Shown one piece after another: positions 9,154-19,560 of a stretch of 64,000 nt of DNA. Under the pieces are notes generated by a model. It had not been told where the DNA came from, made no database searches, and saw only the letters and a program-made list of their open reading frames with translations. The stretch comes from Mesostigma viride. Lineage: Eukaryota; Streptophyta; Mesostigmatophyceae; Mesostigmatales; Mesostigmataceae. The first letter of the stretch is position 1. Every line of letters begins with the position of its first letter. The position numbers were made by a program, and so were the translations under genes. The DNA is taken from positions 4,178,591 to 4,242,590 of the forward strand of contig RPFO01000156.1 of NCBI GenBank assembly GCA_009746045.1, read 5' to 3'.

Positions 9154-9697
9154 TTAGTCTGAGTATCTGATAGGCTTATTTGTTAATGGGCTGTTGAAGC
9201 TGAATGCACCAGACATCCTGCGTGCCCCCTGCGATACTCTCTTCGCAGTCTTCCGCACGTATGCAACGCCGGCTTCAACCTGGACAACCACAGAGCCAAG
9301 CAGCCATTTCAGACAGGGATATTCAAAGAAGCAGAATGAAGGGCCTCAATAGACTGGTTTCCCGACCATTGTTAGATATTACGCAAGTTGTGACCTGGCA
9401 TCTCATCAGAGATGATATACACGCATGATCGAATGCAGGGCATTAATGCACGGCAGGCACACCTGTGCCAGAAAGGCGAGGCTATGAAAACCCGCTCTCC
9501 GTTTCCACCATCGTCAATAAACTTGCCGAATACAACGGCCGGGTTTTCCCATCTCTGGGTGCATCTCTCGGTGCCCATGGCCTCTCACAGCACAACCATG
9601 CAGGCGGGTGGGTTGGACGTACCTGCTTTGCATTGGTCTCGTGGTAGAGCCGTACACTGAGGACCGCCGCGAAAACTGGAGACAATGCCAGCATCAT
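9154..9697 (-). CDS. Short spliced gene of unknown function
   Basis: Exon 1 (9623-9697) starts MMLALSPVFAAVLSVRLYH, a hydrophobic N-terminus like a signal peptide or membrane anchor, and ends NAKQ at CAG|GTACGT. Exon 2 (9463-9554) starts after a CAG acceptor in phase and reads RWENPAVVFGKFIDDGGNGE then RVFIASPFWH, ending CACAG|GTGTGC. A third exon candidate (9154-9279) follows GTTGTCCAG and has an open frame VEAGVAYVRKTAKRVSQGAR to a TAA stop. The phase from exon 2 would instead give another open frame in it (LKPALHTCGRLRR...). So either a small exon is missed or the last frame is wrong. The upstream start at 9754 is an alternative. I do not recognise the protein; it would be about 95 aa. Confidence 0.4.
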
Positions 9698-9754
9698 AGC
9701 ACAGAGATCAGGAGATGGAGAATACAATGGCAGCAGGGCAGAAGAAATAAGCAA

Positions 9755-11344
9755 GCTCCTATAGCCACTCAGAACAGCCTATGCATGAACTGCAAGGTGA
9801 GTCTGCTTGCACAGAAAACGCTGGCTTGCCGATGCCTGCCGCACAGGCCATCCTGCAACCAATGGGCCCCTGCGTTGCCAAAGTCAAAGCAAAATCCAGG
9901 GTTTGCCGGGCCGGGCATGTATATATCTGCTGCTCAGATTCAGCACGTATTCCAGAAACAGGTATTACTTATTTTCCTAAAGCTCTGTATGGTGCAATAT
10001 TTTTCCTGTGAATCCTCTCTTTAAGGGCTAACAAAAAACTAAAACGAGTATTTTTCAACCAGAAAATAGAATTCGACAGATACTGTCCTCCATCCTGACC
10101 CAAGCGCTGGGAAGTGCTAGTAAGGGATAGCGGGGTAGCGCCACGTTTTCAAACGGCGTGTCTAAGCATTGCGACGGGTTTCCACGATCTTTATTTTGAG
10201 ATCCTAGGGCTGCACGGAATCGGTGAGTTATTAACTGCCCCCTACGTTTCCACATTGTGTCAGGGCTTAAAGGATTTTGCTAATACTAGTGTCACCCGCT
10301 GGCTTCGCCCAGCCAAAAAAAGCACTTTGGGGCGGTTCAGGGCCTGCCCGCTGCCCGCTCACTGCGTAGTACGTGGTCCTTCACTGCGCTCCGGAGAGGG
10401 GAACAGTACGGTGCTGGCTTCGCTGGCGGATTGGTGCGCAGTACGCTGCCCGCTGCCCGCTGGAATAGTACGGTGCTCGCTTCGCTCGCGGATTGGTGCG
10501 CAGTACGGTGCTCGCTGGCCGTACGGTGCTCGCTCGCTTCGCTCGCTCGCTGGGCGCTTCGCGCGGATTGGTGGTCAGTGATTCCGGTTGTTTTGGATTG
10601 GCGGGGTACTCCGCGATGCCTTGGATAGTGCGGGATTGCGTCAGGTTGCTAAATTAATAAATAGGATATAGTAACTGCCCCACGGAGCAATCTGCTAAAA
10701 AAAAAAAGCCCCGTGTGTACCACAGCAGTAGCCCTGTCAACGTGCCGGCCAGTCATCAGCAATATACAAAGCCAGGAATATGCGCAGACTGTGTGTTGTC
10801 AAGCAAGAACAACTGCATGCCCAACCATTTTCCCAAGAAAAAGTGCTGTGGCACCGGCCCAGGCAGCTAGCCATCAGCCATGCATATGCTCGCCGCCATC
10901 AAGCTCGGCCACCATTTTAACCCGCCCAAAGTCAATTCACAACTCACAGCCTGTTCTTACGCCCAGCCATCAAAAGCACCACCTCATATGTCGCGGTAAT
11001 GCTGCCCATATCCCAAATCCATAACCCCTGTCGCAATACCCCCATTGCAGTCCCCTACTGCAGCAAGTGCAAGCAACTAGAGCACGGCCACGTGTGCGGC
11101 CATTCCTGTGATGTAGCCATCACCCCCTAAGCCAGGCCTCCCCACTCCTGCCATCTGCACATTTGCAAACTCACCCGAGCCACACCATCATTTTAATGTC
11201 TGCCCGCAGGCCAAACCCAAACCCAGCTTAGGCCAATCAGATGTGTTACAAGGGAAAAAAAGGGAACATGCAAACTTACGGATGCCTCAAGGGATGGGTG
11301 CTCAAGGCATAGAAGGATGGCGCGAGAAAGTGGCACGCACGGCA
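9755..11344. other. Intergenic; short GC-rich repeats at about 10395-10580
   Basis: No gene is supported. Around 10395-10580, blocks like GGATTGGTGCGCAGTACG and CGGTGCTCGCTTCGCTCG recur three to four times at irregular spacing. One minus-strand segment near 9780-9890 (after GGCAACGCAG, reading GPIGCRMACAAGIGKPAF) could be an upstream exon of the 9.6-kb gene, but no donor was found. 10690-11340 is the probable 3' flank of the reticulon gene. Confidence 0.5.
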
Positions 11345-14300
11345 TCAAGTATTCAAGCTCAGCCAGTATTTGAGCCCGTGCATGAGGCAGGCAGAGGGCC
11401 CCACGCCTTGCGTCTCCCTGTGGCAGCTGGGGGCACGCACCAGCTGGGGGCACGCACCTAGGAAGAGCTTGGTGACCACGCCAAAGAAGGACCACACAGC
11501 GACGCAGCCGAGGGCAGTCAGGGGCTTGCCGTGCGGCAGCTGGGCCCACTGGTAGTGTGCTCGCGCCAGGAGGGGAACAACTGCCAGAAGAAACACGCGC
11601 ACAGAGGCAAATAGCCAGCCAGCGGGCATGCCACTTGTCAGCTGCACGGGGGTGCTATGACACAAGGAGCCACGGTGGCGCACGAAAACGCCTGGCCCTC
11701 GCGGGTTGGGAGCAGATGAGGCGGCATCAGGCAGTTTATGCCCAACAAGGCGACAAAGAATCCCACAGATATAAACCCTCTTCCTGGAAGCGTTGCGGAG
11801 GACCCTTGGGCAGCCCTGGCAATGCAACTAGCCATGGTCTTGTCCAGGTCAAGGACGATGCTCCCACCGCGGCAGTCAGAACGCAAGAATCGCCACACAA
11901 GCGGGCAGTAGGGTGTACACGGGCGCAATGTCCCCGCCCTTTCAACTGTGGCCGGAACATCAACCTTTGCCACGACGACGCATCCAACCTTTGCCACGAC
12001 GGCGCATCCAACCTTTGCCACGACGAGGCATCCAACCTTTTCCACGACGGCGCATCCAACCTTTTCCACGACGACGCATCCAAGCTTTGCCACGACGACG
12101 CATCCAACCTTTGCCACGACGGCGCATCCAACCTTTGCCACGACGACGCATCCAACCTTTTCCACGACGGCGCATCCAACCTTTGCCACGACTACGCATC
12201 CAAGCTTTGCCACGACGGCGCATCCAACCTTTGCCACGACGGCGCATCCAACCTTTGCCACGACGGCACATCCAAGCTTTGCCACGACGAGGCATCCACT
12301 AGCGAGCGGCGCCCGACCCACCTTTGCGGTGAATGCTGTCGACATTATGCACGTAGATGAGCGGTACCGTGAACGCCGCTACGAAACCTGCGCCGACACG
12401 TGGGGTGTGTGTCATCACGCATGCGTGCGCAGCACGCAAGCCAGCGAGACGGTCACATGCATGCGCGGTACATGCACGCGGGGACAAGCATTAGCCAAGT
12501 GCGGACACACAGGTTTCTGGCGCGGCACTGCAGCATGCGACCGAGAGGCCGTGGTCACCACAGTGGCGGTGGCGCACGAGGGCAGTGCGTTATGGCAGCG
12601 TATGTTCCGTGCTGAGGGAATGTACCTGTGGACAAGCAAGGTGCCTGGACCATGAATGGTGTATAATCTTCTACTTGCTCAGCCCACGGTTCCTGCGTGG
12701 TCGAGCATGCTGCTGGGGTGTTTGAAGGCGTACAAGCATGGGTCATGTTGGGTAGCTCATGTGCACGCATGGTTCGTGAGACCTTTCTGGATATATGCCA
12801 GCATGGCCCGTGGAGGACGCAGTGGACGCTGTACTAGCATGCAACGGCAGAAAGATGATGGATCGCCCTACAAGCACAGCACATGCATGCTGTCAGAGGT
12901 GGACGAGCGCTCACGATGACACGTATGCGTATGCAGAGGGCCATGCTGGCCACGTACAGAGGCAGAGCAGTGTGAAGACCGATAGCACAGAGCCGAGCAG
13001 CGAGGCCACCCACAGGGCCATGGCCACCTGCAGGCACGCGACAGGGGCAGGGGCAGCGGCATGAGACTGCATCCGGTGAGGTGGACCTCACCCCGCAGAA
13101 GCGGGCCAGCGGTGGGTCATGGGGAGACGATGATCATGCCCATGCCCATGGACGATGCTGCCGCATGAAGGGCAAGTCCAGGGATGTAACATCAGTGTGC
13201 CTGCTACCATGCGCCACGTGGCCTGTGCACGCGCTACCATGCGCCATGTGGCCTGTGCACGCGCTGCCATGTGCCATGTGATGTGTCTCCAGAGGGCACC
13301 CAGCTAGGCCGTCAACAGGCAGGCCGGCAGGTTGTGCCGCCTGGTGCCTCGGCTCCCCACCGCTAAGCCAACGGTCGGGTTTCAAATACCGGCGACCCCA
13401 GCTGTTATTCCGTAGAAACACATTCTCCCTACTGTGCAGCCGGCCTTAATGAACATGGCTGCGCAGAGGCCGCCCTGCGGCTAACGCCACCCCAAAGGTA
13501 CTCCAGTGAACTATATTACGCCTTAGAGCCATGCACAACCGAAGACTGCATTCATTGTGTCTGCAGGTTATTGATCAGGAATATCTTCTCAACAGCTGAG
13601 GTATCCTCAAACTTTGAAGACAGGTAACCACTGTCCGCACAAAGATATAACTGCACATGGAAAGGAAAGATGCCAACAAGATCGAGCGAGAAGCGTGCGG
13701 AGCGGCGGGTGGCATGGGCAAGGAGCAGCGGCACACAGGGGGCACTACTGGCGTCCGGTGGACATGCAAGCGGAGGGGATTAGGGTGGGGCACGACATGA
13801 CGCGGACGCGACCCGACGAGAGCGGGAGATACAGCAGCGCGCGGCGACCTTGAGGGTGATGGCGGTGCCCCCGCAGAAGAGCGATGCGTGCGCCGCTGCC
13901 ATCGCGTTCGCCAGCACCATCAGCATGCGCGCAACGCGGTCCGCATCCGCCGCGCTCATCCACTCACGCGGTGGCTGAGGGGTGGCGTGCCTGCAGGGTC
14001 CAATCCACCACAATACACAAACAGCCCAAAGCCATAGTGGCACCCCCGTATAAAAACACACAGGCAGGTCGGTAAAATAAAGCAACTAGGCAGGCTGGCT
14101 CACATTGGCACACAGGCAGGCTTTTGTCGGGCAGGCATGCGGCCTTGTACTGGGAAAAAGGGCATGCGGGCTTATGTTGACGGTACATGCAGGCAGGCTT
14201 GTGGTGGGCATGCATGCAAGCAGGCTTGCATCAAAGCATAGGCAGCCGGGTTGGATGCCCAAAGCTTAGACATCAGCAAGGGCTCACTCAAGGGCATGCG

Positions 14301-17300
14301 AGAGGGCCATTTGTAGAATGAGATAGTAGCATTAATAAAACTGTGATATTATGAACTTGTCAGCACTAGTGCACAGCAGTCACCTGGGTGAGCAGGGCCT
14401 GTTCCTGCAGGGTCTTTACCAAGAGCATTAGAACATCCCCCCCATATGGCGTACTCACGCAGAAAGTTTGGCCAAGTGAAGTGTGTGGCAAAATACTTTA
14501 TGGAACAAGCCGTGACAGGGGTACGGGGTCGAAGGAACGAAGGGCAAGGACAGCGGGAAGCGCCGACTCAGCCCCCTCAGTCATCGCTAAAGAAAGGTTC
14601 CCTGGGGGGCCTTTTCTAACATGCACGTACTGCGCAAAAGAGAGCGTTATGGTCTGACAGCATCGCCCTGCGATACTGACACGACTGCTACTCGTATCAC
14701 CGTTGCCGCGGGTCAGAGAATCGCGTCACGGCTTTTCTCTGGCCACAGTTCCCTGCACATCTGCTGGGACATCCGTGCATTCACCTGCGCACCAGCCGCT
14801 GTGCAAAGCTCCCAGCCAGGTAGACAAGCGCCGCGTAGGCAACCCCTGTGATGCAACTGCATGGCAACGCAGGGAACCCACAGGGAGGGAGGCAGGAGGC
14901 GATGGCATGGAGTAAAAACCATCAGCCCGCAGGGTGTGGCTGATGTGCTGCCATACTTTGCGCTGTGGCGAGGGTGGCAAGCAGCGCCCGCAGAACCGTG
15001 GGAATCCCATCACCTACCAGCTCAGACACTGTTTGGGTGGGCAACACGCAACCTAGAGACAGGAGCAGACAGGCCTCTGCACTTGGCCAATGTTTGCAGC
15101 CGCCCTAGCCAGCCTGTGCACTGGCGCCGCCATCATTCCCACGGTAATCTAGGCATGACACGGCGCAGCTCTCGCAAGCTTCCTCGTGCGGTCGCCAAGG
15201 CACGGGCCCCGTCAGGCGATGAAGGGCCCCTTACTTTCGGGCCGCTTACTTTCGGGCCGCTTACTTTCGGGCCGCTTACTTTCGGGTCGCTTACTTCCGG
15301 GCCGCTTACTTTCGGGCCGCTTACTTTCGGGCCGCTTACTTTCGGGCCGCTTACTTCCGGGCCGCTTCCTTTCGGGCCGCTTCCTTTCGGGCCGCTTCCT
15401 TTCGGGCCGCTTCCTTTCGGGCCGCTTCCTTTCGGGCCGCTTCCTTTCGGGCCGCTTCCTTTCGGGCCGCTTCCTTTCGGGCCGCTTCCTTTCGGGCCGC
15501 TTCCTTTCGGGCCGCTTCCTTTCGGGCCGCTTCCTTTCGGGCCGCTTCCTTTCGGGCCGCTTCCTTTCGGGCCGCTTCCTTTCGGGCCGCTTCCTTTCGG
15601 GCCGCTTACTTCCGGGCCGCTTCCTTTCGGGCCGCTTCCTTTCGGGCCGCTTCCTTTCGGGCCGCTTCCTTTCGGGCCGCTTCCTTTCGGGCCGCTTACT
15701 TCCGGGCCGCTTCCTTTCGGGCCGCTTCCTTTCGGGCCGCTTCCTTTCGGGCCGCTTACTTTCGGGCCGCTTACTTTCGGGCCGCTTACTTTCGGGCCGC
15801 TTACTTTCGGGCCGCTTACTTTCGGGCCGCTTACTTTCGGGCCGCTTACTTTCGGGCCGCTTACTTTCGGGCCGCTTACTTTCGGGCCGCTTACTTTCGG
15901 GCCGCTTACTTTCGGGCCGCTTACTTTCGGGCCGCTTACTTTCGGGCCGCTTACTTTCGGGCCGCTTACTTTCGGGCCGCTTACTTTCAGGCCGCTTACT
16001 TTCGGGCCGCTTACTTTCGGGCCGCTTACTTTCGGGCCGCTTACTTTCCTAACAGAGCCACCGGCCCTTGCCATCACAGCCAACGGAGCCACCCGGCCCT
16101 TGCCATCACAACCAACGGAGCCACCTGGCCCTTGCCATCACAGCCAACAGAGCCACCCGGCCCTTGCCATCACAACCAACGGAGCCACCCGGCCCTTGCC
16201 ATCACAGCCAACAGAGCCACCCGGCCCTTGCCATCACAACCAACAGAGCCACCCGGCCCTTGCCATCACAGCCAACAGAGCCACCCGGCCCTTGCCATCA
16301 CAGCCAACAGAGCCACCCGGCCCTTGCCATCACAGCCAACGGAGCCACCCGGCCCTTGCCATCACAGCCAACGGAGCCACCCGGCCCTTGCCATCACAGC
16401 CAACAGAGCCACCCGGCCCTTGCCATCACAGCCAACGGAGCCACCCGGCCCTTGCCATCACAGCCAACGGAGCCACCCGGCCCTTGCCATCACAACCAAC
16501 GGAGCCACCCGGCCCTTGCCATCACAACCAACGGAGCCACCCGGCCCTTGCCATCACAGCCAACGGAGCCACCCGGCCCTTGCCATCACAACCAACGGAG
16601 CCACCCGGCCCTTGCCATCACAGCCAACGGAGCCACCCGGCCCTTGCCATCACAGCCAACGGAGCCACCCGGCCCTTGCCATCACAACCAACGGAGCCAC
16701 CCGGCCCTTGCCATCACAACCAACAGAGCCACCCGGCCCTTGCCATCACAGCCAACAGAGCCACCCGGCCCTTGCCATCACAGCCAACGGAGCCACCCGG
16801 CCCTTGCCATCACAGCCAACGGAGCCACCCGGCCCTTGCCATCACAGCCAACGGAGCCACCCGGCCCTTGCCATCACAGCCAACAGAGCCACCCGGCCCT
16901 TGCCATCACAGCCAACGGAGCCACCCGGCCCTTGCCATCACAGCCAACGGAGCCACCCGGCCCTTGCCATCACAACCAACGGAGCCACCCGGCCCTTGCC
17001 ATCACAACCAACGGAGCCACCCGGCCCTTGCCATCACAGCCAACGGAGCCACCCGGCCCTTGCCATCACAGCCAACAGAGCCACCCGGCCCTTGCCATCA
17101 CAGCCAACGGAGCCACCCGGCCCTTGCCATCACAACCAACGGAGCCACCCGGCCCTTGCCATCACAGCCAACGGAGCCACCCGGCCCTTGCCATCACAGC
17201 CAACGGAGCCACCCGGCCCTTGCCATCACAGCCAACGGAGCCACCCAGCCCTTGCCATCACAGCCAACGGAGCCAACTGGTTTCCACCAAAGCCTCGCAG

Positions 17301-18919
17301 ACCTGGCTTGTTGGATCAATGGGCACCTCGATCTGGTACAACAAGATGAGGAGGCAGGTGCCAGATTGGGTGTTGGCGTGAAATACGTCAACTTGACATC
17401 ATTTGCATGGCCTTCCGGCACCGGCAGGCATATCCCAGCCCAGTATGCAATCCGGTGCAGAGTGATAGCATCTGGTTCTGTTGGTAGCAATCGTATTGCA
17501 TGCAGTACCTGACAGCACAGCTCGGGGCGGCCAGAGGAGCAGGCACGTCTCTCGCGCGTGGGTTGACCAACACGTGAAACAAAACACCAAACTGAGCATG
17601 GCTTTGGTAAAGGATATCCCATCCTTTGCTTGTGCAACCATGTTAGGTGAAACAAAGCAAACAAACCCAGTACTGCAGCACCAGCGGATATCCCATCCTT
17701 TGCTTGTGCAACCATGTTAGGGGAAACAAAGCAAACAAACCCAGTACTGCAGCACCAGCGGGTATCCCATCCTTTGCTTGTGCAACCATGTTAGGGGAAA
17801 CAAAGCAAACAAACCCAGTACTGCAGCGCCAGCGGAAATCCCATCCTTTGCTTGTGCGACCATGCTAGGGGAAACAAAGCAAACAAACCCAGTACTGCAG
17901 CACCAGCGGATATCCCATCCTTTGCTTGTGCGACCATGCTAGGGGAAACAAAGCAAACAAACCCAGTACTGCAGCACCAGCGGATATCCCATCCTTTGCT
18001 TGTGCAACCATGTTAGGGGAAACAAAGCAAACAAACCCAGTACTGCAGCACCAGCGGATATCCCATCCTTTGCTTGTGCAACCATGTTAGGGGAAACAAA
18101 GCAAACAAACCCAGTACTGCAGCACCAGGGGATATCCCATCCTTTGCTTGTGCAACCATGTTAGGGGAAACAAAGCAAACAAACCCAGTACTGCAGCGCC
18201 AGCGGAGACGGCCCGCAACCGTGCTGCCTGATGGGTGGCGTGCCCACGGCCTGCAACCGCGCTGCCTGATGGGTGGCGTGCCCACGGCCTGCAACCGCGC
18301 TGCCTGATGGGTGGCGTGCCCACGGCCTGCAACCGCGCTGCCTGATGGGTGGCGTGCCCACGGCCTGCAACCGCGCTGCCTGATGGGTGGCGTGCCCACG
18401 GCCTGCAACCGCGCTGCCTGATGGGTGGCGTGCCCACGGCCTGCAACCGCGCTGCCTGATGGGTGGCGTGCCCACGGCCTGCAACCGCCTACCTGATGGG
18501 TGGCGGATCCATGGTGGCTGCCATCGTGAGGAGGAGCAGGCCCGTGCCGAACGCCAGCGCCGACTTAGACGGTTGCGCCCACAGCAGCAGGTCCTCCACT
18601 GATGTCAAGCAGCGTGACGGTGGGCAGGAGGCGCGCGTACGGGGAGGGTGGGCAGCAGGCGCGCGTACGGGGAGGGTGGGCAGCAGGCGCGCGTACAGGG
18701 AGGGTGGGCAGCAGGCGCGCGTACGGGGAGGGTGGGCAGCAGGCGCGCGTACGGGGAGGGTGGGCAGCAGGCGCGCGTACGGGGAGGGTGGGCAGCAGGC
18801 GCGCGCATGAGAGCCAGCGTTGCCAGCGGTGGCATGGTGGGTGGATGCGGCGAGGAGTTGGGTACACCAGCACGTGAGGCAGCAGCAGATGAAGCACAAG
18901 CATGCCCTTGTACTGCCAT
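11345..18919 (-). CDS. Reticulon-domain ER membrane protein, seven exons
   Basis: Exons on the minus strand: 18919-18781, 18598-18493, 14856-14785, 13990-13849, 13027-12958, 12387-12322, 11580-11345. All introns are GT-AG, phases run 1-2-2-0-1-1 without a break, and the sum is 277 codons including TGA. The reticulon homology domain starts at residue 47: [17 protein letters not shown] with a first hydrophobic hairpin (to [13 protein letters not shown], about 105). A loop with [20 protein letters not shown] and GGTAITLK follows, then a second hairpin [20 protein letters not shown] and [17 protein letters not shown] (to 198). The 'D-L-L-L-W', 'lKV..LWv.S..Gs..s..TL' and 'vP.lY' patterns are diagnostic. 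Reticulons wedge into the ER membrane and curve tubules. The C-terminal exon adds one more hydrophobic stretch ([18 protein letters not shown]), not usual in the family. The start is the ATG before [11 protein letters not shown]; a CAG acceptor lies just inside it (18916-18914), so upstream exons are possible. Confidence 0.8.
11959..12299. repeat. 24-bp minisatellite in reticulon intron 6
   Basis: About 14 copies of CATCCAACCTTTGCCACGAC plus GNCG. On the gene strand each unit contains GCAAAG|GTTGGATG, resembling the real donor CGCAAAG|GTGGGTCGG of exon 6, which ends only 22 bases away. The long frames on both strands arise because 24 is a multiple of 3 and are not genes. Confidence 0.9.
13195..13281. 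repeat. 33-bp tandem repeat, about 2.5 copies, reticulon intron 4
   Basis: CTACCATGCGCCACGTGGCC followed by TGTGCACGCG repeats with small changes within the 821-bp intron between exons 4 and 5. Confidence 0.8.
15226..16050. repeat. 15-bp minisatellite in reticulon intron 2
   Basis: About 55 copies of GCCGCTTACTTTCGG and GCCGCTTCCTTTCGG in blocks: TTACTTTC types at both ends, TTCCTTTC types in the middle with a few TTACTTCC. On the gene strand the first type reads GAAAGTAAGC, close to a consensus 5' splice site. The middle type (GAAAGGAAGC) lacks the GT. Confidence 0.95.
16053..17275. repeat. 32-bp minisatellite in reticulon intron 2
   Basis: About 38 copies of AGCCACCCGGCCCTTGCCAT followed by CACAGCCAACGG. 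The main variable sites are G/A in AACGG/AACAG and G/A in CAGCC/CAACC. It abuts the 15-bp array with only a few bases between. Confidence 0.95.
17615..18204. repeat. 74-bp tandem repeat in reticulon intron 2
   Basis: Eight copies of a unit containing AAACAAAGCAAACAAACCCA, CAGTACTGCAGC and TATCCCATCCTTTGCTTGTG. Copies are nearly identical. Confidence 0.95.
18210..18490. repeat. 38-bp minisatellite next to the exon 2 donor
   Basis: About seven copies of GCGCTGCCTGATGGGTGGCG then TGCCCACGGCCTGCAACC. On the gene strand each unit contains CGCCACCCATCAG|GCAGCGCGG. The adjacent true boundary is CGCCACCCATCAG|GTAGGCGG. The array thus repeats the exon 2/intron 2 junction with GC in place of GT. Confidence 0.9.
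18628..18805. repeat. 28-bp minisatellite spanning the exon 1 donor
   Basis: About six copies of GCGCGCGTACGGGGAGGGTG then GGCAGCAG. On the gene strand each unit reads CTGCTGCCCACCCTCCCC|GTACGCGCG. The unit at 18781-18805 forms the end of exon 1; the others lie in intron 1 and fill most of its 182 bp. Each copy offers another GTACGC donor. Confidence 0.9.
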
Positions 18920-19252
18920 GGGACACAAGGCAGGGGAGAGAGGGAGGGTCCATGAGCGAAACAGAGACCCTGTGTGTGAGGTCTGCAGGTCTGCGTGCAA
19001 GGGGGTGGGTATGTATGAGGGTAGGTGGTTGGGGGGGATGGAAGCGGAAGATCTCCATTCCATCCAAGCATCTGGTCATTCAAGCCACTCTTTTCAAGTG
19101 GCGCCAGGAAACGGTTGATGTGGGCGCGTCTAGGCAACGCGAGACTTGCAGCCATTGCCAGTGACCGCGCTTGCTGGGCATGAGCTTTGAGCCCACTGCT
19201 TCAAGCGCACCCAGGGCATCATCTCGAGCTGCTATACGAGCCGATGGGGGCA
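18920..19252. other. 5' flank of the reticulon gene; no separate gene seen
   Basis: Likely promoter and 5' UTR territory on the minus strand. The pyrimidine-rich run just above 18919 ending in GGCAG could be a splice acceptor, which would put the true start further upstream. No TATA-like element was identified with confidence. Confidence 0.4.
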
Positions 19253-19560
19253 CACGGAAACAGCTAGTGGGACCTGCTAAAGGAACGGTGGTCGGAAACA
19301 GCTAGTGGGACCTGCTAAAGGAACGGTGGTCGGAAACAGCTAGTGGGACCTGCTAAAGGAACGGTGGTCGGAAACAGCTAGTGGGACCTGCTAAAGGAAC
19401 GGTGGTCGGAAACAGCTAGTGGGACCTGCTAAAGGAACGGTGGTCGGAAACAGCTAGTGGGACCTGCTAAAGGAACGGTGGTCGGAAGCAGCTAGTGGGA
19501 CCTGCTAAAGGAACGGTGGTCGGAAACAGCTAGTGGGACCTGCTAAAGGAACGGTGGTCA
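19253..19560. repeat. 38-bp minisatellite upstream of the reticulon gene
   Basis: Eight copies of GGAAACAGCTAGTGGGACCT then GCTAAAGGAACGGTGGTC, almost without variation. On the minus strand each unit contains GTTCCTTTAGCAG|GTCCCA, which looks like a pyrimidine tract and 3' splice site. Confidence 0.95.

Noticed and set aside
11418-11457. A 40-bp final intron in the reticulon gene
   Set aside because: GT...AG ends and phase would fit, but 40 bp is very short and the frame reads through to a stop at 11345 without it. The read-through model was kept.
11557-12655. Long repeat-encoded ORFs on both strands ([24 protein letters not shown])
   Set aside because: Products of the 24-bp intron minisatellite; open in all frames without other coding evidence.
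14861-17512. 883-codon plus-strand ORF of FGPL and [13 protein letters not shown] repeats
   Set aside because: It is the translation of the 15-bp and 32-bp minisatellites, which stay open in several frames on both strands. They lie inside an intron of the minus-strand reticulon gene.
18013-18484. ORFs of repeated [13 protein letters not shown]
   Set aside because: Translation of the 38-bp array in reticulon intron 2.
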